Source of the DNA: a virus
DNA length: 23,797 nt
IMG/VR virus record: IMGVR_UViG_3300032342_000436
Span: 1 to 23,797 of that record
Reading direction: 5' to 3' (one strand)
Positions 7,027 through 15,400 of the stretch are shown in pieces; position 1 is the stretch's first letter; each line of letters begins with the position of its first letter. The translations under genes were made by a program, and so were the position numbers. Under the pieces are notes generated by a model. That model was not told the origin of the DNA. It saw only the letters and a list, made by a program, of their open reading frames with translations, and did no database searches.

Positions 7027-7962
7027 CTAACGATTCACTGCTTGATGATGAGCGTATGCTAATTCTGATGCAGACGCATCGACGTGTTGCGTCATATTTC
7101 TCCAATGTTGTCGGTCTTTATGTGGGACCGTATCCCAATATTTTTCATGAGCGGGTCGCGCTTCTCGGTCTCTTGCCATGTGATCGTCAAGATGCTGCTT
7201 GTACTGGCGGATGCTATGAATCGAATTATCTGGGGTTCGTGTTACATCTCCATATCCATACTTGCCATGATGATAGATTCCATGTCCCCTATGAAGACCC
7301 CTGAACACGGGATTTTTCATCGATTCTTCGATGTGTGACTTGAGTGAATACATTAGTTCCTCTTTGAGCCCACTTAATGTTTTGCGTCGTACCATCGGCT
7401 TCATAATTGAACCTTTCCTTTTCTTTGGAAGCACTCCCGGCTCCCCCTGTGGACCGATACCGATTCCTGCGACGTTCCCCGCTCCTGCGGAGTTGACGAT
7501 GCCCTCTTCTGCCATCGCAATGGGTCCTGTTGGACGTGTCGTGTCTGCACCCACAGCACCCTGTGATTCATATTCCTGTTCGCTTGCGTGATCGCTTCCT
7601 TCATCAGCACCATAGACTTCCGGGTGCAACTTATTCCAATCACGCATGAGCATTCCCGCCATCGCATTCGCTTCATACTCCAACTCATCCAACGGCATAT
7701 CAGGTGATCCATTCAAATGCTGTGCATCGTGGACAATTTCATGGGCAAGTGTGCGGAGAACGTCCGCCACATGCCGTCCTTCAGTCGCTACGATAATGCT
7801 TCCATCACCGGGGCGATAGGAACCGAAGGAAGTACTGCCTGTCTTATCCACCAATGTCAATTCAGGATGCTCCGTGATACCTAATTGCGTGCAGACGTGA
7901 GCACAGAAATCATGGATATAATCCTCTAAGAATGGACCTTCCGATTCAATAAGAAATTGCAT
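7027..7962 (-). CDS. Zincin-type metallopeptidase-like virion protein
   Basis: The 311-aa protein has a catalytic-type HEIVH zinc motif (H74, E75, H78) with a plausible third ligand in ELEYEANAMAG (E95/E97), preceded by a small beta-rich region (GSIIVATEGRHVAD). A linker then carries NSAGAGNVAGIGIGPQGEPG (157-176) followed by the basic run KKRK. From memory, the same motif recurs in otherwise unrelated proteins of marine T4-like phages. The C-terminal 90 residues are rich in His, Tyr and Arg. The N-terminus MQFLIESE is reminiscent of a short capsid-targeting peptide. A packaged protease or a cell-wall hydrolase is possible; the substrate is unknown. Confidence 0.7.
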   Translation of the reverse strand: MQFLIESEGPFLEDYIHDFCAHVCTQLGITEHPELTLVDKTGSTSFGSYRPGDGSIIVATEGRHVADVLRTLAHEIVHDAQHLNGSPDMPLDELEYEANAMAGMLMRDWNKLHPEVYGADEGSDHASEQEYESQGAVGADTTRPTGPIAMAEEGIVNSAGAGNVAGIGIGPQGEPGVLPKKRKGSIMKPMVRRKTLSGLKEELMYSLKSHIEESMKNPVFRGLHRGHGIYHHGKYGYGDVTRTPDNSIHSIRQYKQHLDDHMARDREARPAHEKYWDTVPHKDRQHWRNMTQHVDASASELAYAHHQAVNR

Positions 7963-7963
7963 G

Positions 7964-8341
7964 TTATCTACGTTTCCCTCTCATAGCCGCATCTTCCAGC
8001 CTATTGATACGATTTTCTAATGCAGCCGATTGACGCTCCAATGCTTCTCGTTCCTGATTATTCACACGTTCTGTGACACTTTTAAGCCACCCTCTCAATT
8101 TCTCAATATCCTCTTTGTGAGATTCAGATTCAGAGTGGAGCACACCAATCTGCACGGCGTATCCTTTAATCTGCTCATCACGAGCAGCCTTGGCTGTGCT
8201 GAGGCTGGACGACAAATCCGAATACATACCAGCGAGAGTGGCGCACAGAAGCAAGGTACTCAAAATGGTGCCCTTCTTCTCAGCTATCTTTGGAAAGAGT
8301 GTTGGGAATAGTTTCAGGAGAAAACTCAGAATCGCGTTCAT
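7964..8341 (-). CDS. Membrane-anchored coiled-coil protein, i-spanin-like
   Basis: The 125-aa product has an N-terminal amphipathic/hydrophobic stretch and a membrane segment (about 23-42, ILSTLLLCATLAGMYSDL), then a long hydrophilic helix with heptad repeats (45-115) and a basic end. This N-in, coiled-coil-out topology is that of Rz-type inner-membrane spanins. No overlapping lipoprotein gene is present here, and the only lipoprotein in the window lies 6.5 kb away. The start is the ATG at 8341; an in-frame TTG directly before it is possible. Its 5' end overlaps the upstream gene by about 60 bases in another frame, and it ends one base before the metallopeptidase start. Confidence 0.55.
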   Translation of the reverse strand: MNAILSFLLKLFPTLFPKIAEKKGTILSTLLLCATLAGMYSDLSSSLSTAKAARDEQIKGYAVQIGVLHSESESHKEDIEKLRGWLKSVTERVNNQEREALERQSAALENRINRLEDAAMRGKRR

Positions 8342-8738
8342 CAAATCTCAACTTTCGTAAAATATCAACAACAAATGGGTCGAGTTGACATTCATCAGAG
8401 AGAATGCTTCTTCCCCTAATTCCCACAACATGATTGGGCATATAGTTCAGAAATACCAGAAATGTCTTTAGGATGTCATAATCCTCTGTTCGAGTATGAT
8501 AGAACAACAAACGAGTCGCGGGGACTCTTCCGAAAATATTGTACAAAATAATCAAGTGATTCAGAATCAGACGCTCTTTCAGTTCCCCATATTGATTGTA
8601 GCGTCGAAACAATCGCCTCACATAACTCAGATGTTTCAAATCTTCTTTAAGTTCACTCTTGATAAGTGTAGGCTTATCATAGCACTTGATCGCATAGATC
8701 ATGACCGTGTCGTGGTTCAAATCAATCAAATCAATCAT
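8280..8738 (-). CDS. Conserved T4-like phage protein (DUF7207-like)
   Basis: This 152-aa protein has a composition and motif order I associate with a very conserved small protein of marine T4-like phages. The parts are an N-terminal MIYAIKCYDKP, a basic helix YVRRLFRRYNQYGELKER, the block LILNHLIILYNIFG, then ATRLLFY and LKTFLVFLNYMP. The family is of unknown function and is usually encoded among virion genes. I believe it corresponds to DUF7207, but the number is from memory. The C-terminal residues extend over the start of the next gene. AAGGA lies upstream of the ATG at 8738. Confidence 0.7.
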   Translation of the reverse strand: MIDLIDLNHDTVMIYAIKCYDKPTLIKSELKEDLKHLSYVRRLFRRYNQYGELKERLILNHLIILYNIFGRVPATRLLFYHTRTEDYDILKTFLVFLNYMPNHVVGIRGRSILSDECQLDPFVVDILRKLRFDERDSEFSPETIPNTLSKDS

Positions 8739-8751
8739 AGTAAATTAGTCC

Positions 8752-8997
8752 TTATGGTTTCTTTTCGGGAATCCTCTGCCCACCACGTTGACGGTATCCT
8801 AAAATGCTCGCGGCGTCATTCTGTTGATCTCCATATTTCCACATCGCACTCTTATCATGTTGCCCGATAGCTTTTTCTGCTTCTCCCGCATCCCTGAGAA
8901 TGTAATGCAGTTCGGCATCTGACTTATGATGATAGGGGTGACCAGGAAGTATATGATGCAATTTCTTCGCTTGTTCAAACAGTCTCAACATCTTCAT
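8752..8997 (-). CDS. Small phage module protein (SDAELHYI type)
   Basis: The 81-aa product carries HKSDAELHYILRDAGEAEKA, then MWKYGDQQNDAASILGYRQR. From memory this matches a compact helical module that occurs alone or fused to larger proteins in many T4-like phages, of unknown function. The N-terminus MKMLRLFEQAKK is short and basic. The start at 8997 has GGAG about ten bases upstream and overlaps the end of the next gene by 23 bases. Likely a virion-associated or head-internal small protein by context. Confidence 0.65.
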   Translation of the reverse strand: MKMLRLFEQAKKLHHILPGHPYHHKSDAELHYILRDAGEAEKAIGQHDKSAMWKYGDQQNDAASILGYRQRGGQRIPEKKP

Positions 8998-9394
8998 CGC
9001 TCAATATCTCCTCTAATTCGTTCTGGGTAACTATCTCAGAAAACACTTCGAATTCCCCATCTGTGACTTCATTCATCGTGAACGCAAAATATATAAACAG
9101 GAGGTTCGGGCCTTCAATAGTGGAGACAAGAGGAATAATGATTTCACCGTCATTTTCCAGGAATTCATCTGCATAGACGGAGACGGGGGGGAGTTCTATA
9201 TTGCGGCCTTGCAAAAATACCCGTACTTCCTCGTACTCCGCAGCCGGATGCCTCGCATAGTCCGTGATGTCGTCCAAATGATCGTTGAGTTCTCCGCGCA
9301 CCCCATAATCAGACAAATAACTGGATTCGGGGTCCCAGGTTGTCGCCGGAACCCCTTCCATACATTCTTTCACATGATCGCAAAAGTCCTGCAT
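8975..9394 (-). CDS. Acidic hypothetical protein
   Basis: I do not recognise this 139-aa product. It is very acidic throughout (many Asp/Glu, with a terminal EILSDEDVETV), alternates helix and strand, and contains a hydrophobic core strand around LLFIYFAFT (about 97-106). It has no catalytic motif or membrane segment. The ATG at 9394 shares a base with the stop of the upstream virion gene (TAATG) and has GGAG as ribosome binding site, so it is translationally coupled to that gene. It could be a chaperone or assembly partner of the neighbouring virion protein, which is speculation. Confidence 0.65.
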   Translation of the reverse strand: MQDFCDHVKECMEGVPATTWDPESSYLSDYGVRGELNDHLDDITDYARHPAAEYEEVRVFLQGRNIELPPVSVYADEFLENDGEIIIPLVSTIEGPNLLFIYFAFTMNEVTDGEFEVFSEIVTQNELEEILSDEDVETV

Positions 9395-10242
9395 TACGCT
9401 CCGACAATAGCATCATCGCTGTTGGCTACGTTATCGGTTGCCATTGATCCTGAAGCCACCAGCACTTCATAGTGTACGCGGTTAGCACGTCCACCCATTG
9501 TAATAGCAAACGTAGGAGTTGCATTATTCGTCGTCACAGTCCCCAATGTTGGAGTGTTCGTGTAGTTGCCCCCACGATCTGCAACAGTCACAGTGAGAAT
9601 CTGTCCTGTGTTACATGTTACGACAATCGTTGCGGTTCCTGTGTTCGTTCCCAATGGAGTCACACGAGGATTAGCGTCAAAGTTTCCACCACCGTTGTTG
9701 ATAACTAATGCGGCGACGTTCCCCGCTGCATTCTTCGTATAAGAGATGTTCGCAAGTTGGTTGTTGCCTGTTCCACCACCAACTATTTCACAGAATCCAT
9801 TCTGAGCGTATCCGACACCGTTTGCCACTGGTCCCGCTGCTGGTGTTACGGAATCAATTGATCCGTTTGCACGGACTGTGAAAGACGCATTCGCTGCAAC
9901 GTTCCACACTCCACCACCTGTGATTGATAGATATTTTGCTGTCGCATTTCCCGAAAATCCCTTTCCACCACTCACAACAGCAATGGACGCAATATCACCA
10001 GTTCCTTGTTTGCGTAGAACCCACCCGGAATGTGTAGCAATTGATCCTTCAAATTGGCTGTTGGATTTTTCTCTTGAATCAATACCAAATACACCTAATG
10101 CAGCATTGGCTTGAAATGCCCCAACCTGTGTGTTGCCGTATAACCAAAATCCGTTAGCTGAGTGACCCGCAGCATCACTTGTCGATTCTAAATTCTGCTT
10201 TGGAGCCCCAGTGTTAGCATCAACCATTTTCCACAAAGACAT
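9394..10242 (-). CDS. Beta-rich T4-like virion protein
   Basis: The 282-aa protein starts MSLWKMVDANTGAPK, then has NTQVGAFQANAALGVFGID and SGWVLRKQGTG, and ends with GGRANRVHYEVLVASGSM. I associate this frame of motifs with an abundant class of small virion proteins in marine T4-like phages. Between them lie two or three Gly/Asn/Thr-rich beta repeats (for example SIAVVSGGKGF, ALVINNGGGNF, VTVADRGGNYTNTPTL) like those on capsid-decoration or fibre proteins. An excellent AAGGAG precedes the ATG at 10242, consistent with high expression. It is probably exposed on the virion surface; whether head or tail is not visible. Confidence 0.7.
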   Translation of the reverse strand: MSLWKMVDANTGAPKQNLESTSDAAGHSANGFWLYGNTQVGAFQANAALGVFGIDSREKSNSQFEGSIATHSGWVLRKQGTGDIASIAVVSGGKGFSGNATAKYLSITGGGVWNVAANASFTVRANGSIDSVTPAAGPVANGVGYAQNGFCEIVGGGTGNNQLANISYTKNAAGNVAALVINNGGGNFDANPRVTPLGTNTGTATIVVTCNTGQILTVTVADRGGNYTNTPTLGTVTTNNATPTFAITMGGRANRVHYEVLVASGSMATDNVANSDDAIVGA

Positions 10243-10253
10243 ATAAATTCTCC

Positions 10254-10343
10254 TTAGTTACTGAATTGTTTCTTATACGGCCCGCGTTTCTGTCCTCTCA
10301 TCCTTATTAACTGAGCGAGCCTGGACTCCTCATTTCGTTTCAC
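10254..10343 (-). CDS. Possible 29-residue basic peptide
   Basis: A GTG-started frame of 29 codons fits exactly into the gap between the HAD gene (stop at 10348) and the virion protein gene (start at 10242). Its TAA lies inside the ribosome binding region of the latter. The product is very basic, starts MKRNEESRLAQL and ends QKRGPYKKQFSN, which is coding-like and resembles a nucleic-acid-contacting tail. AAGGG is close to the GTG, closer than ideal. It may be translated by coupling to the upstream stop, four bases away. Otherwise this would be the only unexplained gap of about 100 bases in the structural region. Confidence 0.4.
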   Translation of the reverse strand: MKRNEESRLAQLIRMRGQKRGPYKKQFSN

Positions 10344-10347
10344 ACCC

Positions 10348-10854
10348 TTAAAAATAACCCAATTCTTTAAGTTTTATAATCGTTGTCTTGGCGCTATGAT
10401 GCAAAATACCTACTCCCCCCGCCGCCTCAAATTCTCTGATATTATTCTCATGGTCGTCGATGAGAATGTTCCGTACCTGTCCGTTACGTGCGAAGTTTTG
10501 TTTATCCTGTCGTTCCACAATATGAATATGACTGTGGGGAATCGAGGGAATATTCTTTCGATACCATTCCCGCTTTCCCCGCTCTACTTGTTCCCACACA
10601 AAACCCCAGGGTGCACTAGGAACCGCGGTCAAAATTTGTGGATTGTATTTCTTTAAGAAACCCCAATACACATCCAAGTCAGGCATCGGTGGAAGTGTTT
10701 CCCAAAAATCATGCTGCTGACTCAGAACCGCTCCATCTCTGTCACGTACTGTCCCACCAATCCATTGGTGCCCCAGTAGCTTCTCTGCTCCCGTGTAGAA
10801 ATCACAGATAACTCCGTCACTGTCACTATAAATCACCGACCGTAGGTCTCTCAT
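10348..10854 (-). CDS. HAD-superfamily phosphatase, 5'-nucleotidase-like
   Basis: The 168-aa protein has HAD motif I as DSDGVICDF (D11, D13), motif II-like ILTAVP (about 74-79), a basic residue region around 92-99 and motif IV as ILIDDHENN (D133/D134). The short length and N-terminal DxDGVxxDF fit the small phage and bacterial deoxy-5'-nucleotidase type. Its substrate would be a nucleotide or sugar phosphate. No good ribosome binding site is visible before the ATG at 10854, where the sequence is A/T-rich and contains a late-promoter-like CATAAATA. It sits between virion genes, unlike the metabolic genes at the left. Confidence 0.75.
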   Translation of the reverse strand: MRDLRSVIYSDSDGVICDFYTGAEKLLGHQWIGGTVRDRDGAVLSQQHDFWETLPPMPDLDVYWGFLKKYNPQILTAVPSAPWGFVWEQVERGKREWYRKNIPSIPHSHIHIVERQDKQNFARNGQVRNILIDDHENNIREFEAAGGVGILHHSAKTTIIKLKELGYF

Positions 10855-10856
10855 TT

Positions 10857-10867
10857 TATTTATGTTA
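10857..10867 (-). promoter_or_regulatory. Late-promoter-like CATAAATA, copy 1
   Basis: TAACATAAATA on the minus strand begins with the stop codon of the 518-aa gene. The core CATAAATA differs by one base from the T4 late promoter TATAAATA. The identical 11-mer occurs at 17758-17768, also starting with a stop codon. Here it lies too close to the HAD start for a normal leader, so it might instead serve the small gene and the virion gene downstream. Confidence 0.3.
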
Positions 10868-12421
10868 TCTCACACCTTGACTACCGCTTCGTGGGGAGGC
10901 TGTGTCCGGCATAGTTGTAAGTGAAGTATAGATGGGTTCTGATTGAAATTTATCGTCCGCACCAGACCCTTTTACGTCAATTTTTCGCCCTTTTTTCTCA
11001 GGAGTCGGAGTATTGCTCTTTGCTACTGTTGGAATCGCACTTGCGGGCTTTCCTCCATCCTGCGTCGTTGTGGGTGCTGCTCCATCCTGTGGTTGTGGGG
11101 CGGGTGCATTGAACTTCTCTTTGTTCGGCTCATGGGCTCCCTCTTGATTCTGAGGAAGATTATCCTGCTTTTCACTCTTCCCGTTCTTCTTATCCTTCGC
11201 TGCTTGGAACGCTTCCTGCACAATCTTGTTATTGATCCCCTTATGACTTGCTTGGAATGCCGCAATCCTTCGCTCAGAAGTTTTCTGATGCTTCCCTGGC
11301 ATCCGTCTATGCTGTCCACAATCACTCGCTCCGTGTTCTCCAGGTCCCAAGTCCTTCCCGCACTGACTACAGAACGTGTGTTCAAACTTCGCGCCTCCGC
11401 TCTCATCAAATGCAATATTGAACGCTTCATCTAAGTCCTTGCGTCGGGGTTCCTCGTACTTCCTAGATTTCTTTCTCACATGCTTGATGAACTTCGCTGG
11501 GTCTTTCCTCTGTTGGTTCATATAGAACGTGCGACGAGTGGATGCTTCTTCCAGCTTTCTATTTACAGTCGCTCGCGCCACAGAATGTGCTCCCCATTTT
11601 GACTGTTTTTCTCCTATTTTCTCCGCTTCATGGGGCTCTGAAGCATGAGGCATATGGAAATCTCGGTCCTTTTGATCGATTACATGCCACTTTTGGGAGT
11701 TTGTTCCAAAGACAATCTTATGTCCTTTAGCTTTTGCATCCTGAATCGCTTGCTGGAATGACATACCAGGTGAAGAGGATTCCCCCAGTTGACTAAATGA
11801 CTTACTCTCTCGTCCTGTAATCACAGTCTTATGAGCCGCAGACGTTTCCCTTGCATTTGCTGTGCTGTTTGTCTGTCGTGTCAAATTCTTCTTCTGTTTC
11901 TCCGCTTGATCCACAGGGGGTCTCTTTGGAGTCGCAAGCCGTTCATGATGAGATTGTTCTTCGCGGGGCGTCAAGGATTCTTTGATGCCTGCAATAAATT
12001 TCTCAGGATGCTTGGTGCGGTACTTGGAGAACTTCTTATAATCAAACTTCTTCTTCGTTATACCTACACGGCGACGTTCAGCGGCCGTAGCATTGTAAAA
12101 GGACGTATTCCTTTTCTCTTCTTCCAGTCCAGCTTTATCCAACTTCGTGTAATAGTCTGGACGCTCTCCCAAGTGATCTAATGCAATCTCACGGGCTACG
12201 TCGAGCTTTGACGTGTGTTCCTGCTCAATCTTGATACCCCTTGCTAATTGATCGTGAATATACGAAACTGTCACACTATATTTCTTCGCAAGCGATTCGG
12301 GAGAATGAGTGGGCTTGTCCAGAAGATTTTCTGATAGTAAAGCCCTCTCACGGTACGCACGAAAGATGGACTCCCTGATGGGAACCACGATTTCTTCTTT
12401 GAACACTTTGAAGCGTTTCAT
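10865..12421 (-). CDS. Large mosaic basic protein with DUF5661-type and zinc-finger modules
   Basis: The 518-aa protein starts MKRFKVFKEE, like a T4-type capsid-targeting peptide. Residues 38-95 (SPESLAKKYSV, IEQEHT, AREIALDHLGERPDYYTKL) match the DUF5661 helical module. The middle is Lys/Arg-rich. Around 226-256 there is a module KGHKIVFGTNSQKWHVID. KDLDEAFN (329-335) resembles a prohead-protease site. C351, C354, C368 and H371 form a likely zinc finger. The tail (410-518) is disordered, rich in Pro, Gln, Thr and Lys. This suggests a head-internal or DNA-bound protein made of recurring phage modules. No enzyme core is visible. GAGGGGG precedes the ATG at 12421. Confidence 0.65.
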   Translation of the reverse strand: MKRFKVFKEEIVVPIRESIFRAYRERALLSENLLDKPTHSPESLAKKYSVTVSYIHDQLARGIKIEQEHTSKLDVAREIALDHLGERPDYYTKLDKAGLEEEKRNTSFYNATAAERRRVGITKKKFDYKKFSKYRTKHPEKFIAGIKESLTPREEQSHHERLATPKRPPVDQAEKQKKNLTRQTNSTANARETSAAHKTVITGRESKSFSQLGESSSPGMSFQQAIQDAKAKGHKIVFGTNSQKWHVIDQKDRDFHMPHASEPHEAEKIGEKQSKWGAHSVARATVNRKLEEASTRRTFYMNQQRKDPAKFIKHVRKKSRKYEEPRRKDLDEAFNIAFDESGGAKFEHTFCSQCGKDLGPGEHGASDCGQHRRMPGKHQKTSERRIAAFQASHKGINNKIVQEAFQAAKDKKNGKSEKQDNLPQNQEGAHEPNKEKFNAPAPQPQDGAAPTTTQDGGKPASAIPTVAKSNTPTPEKKGRKIDVKGSGADDKFQSEPIYTSLTTMPDTASPRSGSQGVR

Positions 12422-12432
12422 GGTTACCCCCT

Positions 12433-15400
12433 CTACTTGTTGTGACCCTTATCTTCTATTACTTCAAGGTCATGTGCTTTCACATTCTTTTCCATCCACA
12501 TATCTGGGTTATAATTTGCTAACCATTTATGGGCGTGTTCAGGTGAATGAAAGCCGCTGGCATAAACAGCGTTATGATTCTTTTTTTGTACGATTTTGTG
12601 TGTAACTTCCTTCAAATATACCTTCTCACCAAGAACTCGTCGAACAGTCTTATAGACATCTGAGTGCTCATGCAGCACAGTGTCATAGTGGGGAACATCA
12701 GAGTGTGAATCATATGTCAAATGCTTCTTGATCGCACGATGCACTTGGAGTGCGGTCTTGCCCCCCAGATCATTGAGATGGACTTTTCCATCCCCATGGT
12801 GTGCAATTCCACTTCCACCTAACCAGTTTCCATGTAGTGTCTTTCCGTCCGTGGACAGCTTCTTGCTGGATGCTGACTGCTTGTTCAAGAATGCTTTAAT
12901 GACTTTATGGGAACCTGCACCGATAGTCATTTCGTCGAGTTGTTCAGCTTCTTCATGGAACTTATATGTAGGAGCGTATGCAGTTCCGCGTCGTCCTTCC
13001 GGTCCAACAGCATCAAGTCTATTGTGCTTTCTTGTAATGAATCCACCCACTTTATCTGCTTTCGCATATTCTTGTTTCATCTTAGCTTGTGCCTGATTAT
13101 GATGAGGACCGCTGACTGCTTGGCGCTGATATTCGTCGCCTCGTTCGATTCTCGCATCATGCACCTTATGAGCAAGACCCAATGAGATTTCGTCGAGTTG
13201 TTCCACTTCCTCTGATACACCCTTCTTATGTGCGGAGAACTTCTTCATCGCTTCTCCGTGTGTTCGTGCAGTGTCCCAAAAGTGCTTTCCTTGTTTGAAT
13301 CCCTTAATATGGTAAACTCCATGCTCCTTATTCATATGGAAATGCGTGTTATCATCAACATGATGTGACAACTTTGCACCCACCGCAAAGTCATACGCAT
13401 CATAGGGCTTGCGTTCTTCTTCTAGCTTAGTAAAGCTACCCACTTTATCTGACAGCTTATCGGCTGCTTTCTTAATTCCTTGAGTGCGCTTCTTAGAGAC
13501 CATAGCAGTCTTTACATCACCCGTTCCAACATGCCGCACATTGTAATCAATGTCATTAGCAGATTTCTTGATATAGTTTGACAGTGTGTGTCTGCTGAGT
13601 TCGTCGATCTGTTCAACTTCCTCTAGCTTTTCCACGGCGCGACGAATACCCTTTGTGCGCTTGAAACTCTTTAGTTGGTACTTCTCTGCTTCTTTATCAT
13701 TTCCAACCATCCTCATATTACCAGACTTCACCATCAGAAGGTCCTTATTTCTTGCGGCACCCCGTACATAACTTCCGAGTGTCGCTTTACTGAGTTCGTC
13801 GAGTTGTTCAACTGCTTCAGTAACTTTCTTCGTGCCACACACTGGGCACGTCATACTTCCTTTTGTGAAAACACGCACTCTTCCACACTTCCCACAATGC
13901 TGTAAGTGCCCCTGTTCAAGTTCCTTTTCTCCCTTTGGATCATCCGTCAAGTGTGCAGGAAGTCGGCTTGTCATAGCAGTTTCATAGTTGTACTTAGACT
14001 CTGCGAGTTTCTTCGCTCTCGCTGTTGCAGTTGCATACATCATATTGTCGTATTTGTAGTTTTCTTCTAATTTTCTAAGATATTTATTGATAGTATAGCG
14101 GCCTTTTTGCGCTCCACCCAACTCTAGTTGCTTTTTGGTTTCTTTCGCGTCAGCCGCGGTCGCATGGATTGAATGAGCAACCCTCTTCTGTTCATCATAC
14201 ACGTGGTGCACGACGATCTTTCTAGATTCGGAGAGTTCCTTCGCTCTCGCTGTTGCAGTCGCATACATCACATTCTTGGCACGTTCACCATAATGTGACT
14301 TGAAACTCTTGATAGACTTCTTCATACCATGGACGATATCTTCCTTCTTCTCTGACTCAGCGGGAGTCAAAGTCTTTTCCTGCAACAGTGATTTTTCATT
14401 CATCAATACACTCTTCACTGCTTCACTCATGAGTGTCGGTTTCTTTGTCACCGTAATCTCTGGGTGGTAGTCGTGAGCTTGCACCAACATTTTCTTATAT
14501 TCAGTTGGGTCCAAATGAGTTGCGGTCCGAAGCGTATCAATCTTCTTACCATGCAAATGCACATCATACACATGTGGATAATTCTGCATTTTGGATTCTT
14601 CCAAGGATTTCTCCTTCTTCTCAACGCGAACTTTCGACCACAGGTGCATGGGGATTCCTTCGGGGTGCGAGTGGCTGCCCACGCTGACAGTTTTCTGCAT
14701 GGCTTCGGACCTGTCCTTAGCTTCTACTTCGTGTTTGTTGCCTAAGTGATCCGTAACATTCCAAACATGCTCTGAAACAAACTGTGCGTTTTCGTGTTGC
14801 TTAATCCTTTGATCGCTCCATCCCATTTTCTTGAGATGTCTGCGGGATTCCTCTTTGTCCATCCCACCCATCACGCCCACCATAGCATCGGGCATTCTAA
14901 GGGTTTTCTTGGCAATCTGTGTCTGGTGATAATCGAATACGTTTTTTCCTTCTCCTAGCATCGCGTCCTCCACTTTCTCTGGTAAAAATCCTTGTCTATT
15001 CTCAGGGCTGTGAGGAAATAATCTCTTCAACCATTTGCTCTTATTGGTGTCAGGGTGATGCTCCTTCTTCCCGTCCTTCTCCGCTCTCTTTACTGGGGCA
15101 GTTTCCTTGCTCTCATCCTCTTTTTCCGTGATGTGGTGTTTCTTTGCAAATGCTAGTGTGGCCGCTTTACGTGAGTTGAAAAGTTCATCATAACTTGCTG
15201 TATGCTCCGGCTCTGTCACCTTCGTCACTGGCACTTCTTTAGCAGCAGTTCTTTTCACCCCCAAATGAAGCGTCATCTGACGGGTTTCCTTCAACTGTTC
15301 CTCTTGGTGTCTCTTATCTACTTCAGCTTTCGCCCGTTCATATCCCAAATGAGGACCCGGTCCTTTTCCTATCGTCGCACATTTTACTGCCGCAGTTCCT

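Noticed and set aside
6474-8341. Complete lysis cassette (holin, endolysin, spanins)
   Set aside because: A holin and a spanin-like protein are plausible, but no endolysin or paired outer spanin is adjacent.
12907-13185. Plus-strand reading frames across the structural and glycan regions
   Set aside because: They lie antisense to long, motif-bearing minus-strand genes and lack ribosome binding sites and recognisable domains; they look like shadows of biased codon use.
12925-13815. CRISPR-like array from four repeated 16-base units
   Set aside because: The units are in frame in a long gene, unequally spaced, and vary at codon level as a coding repeat does.
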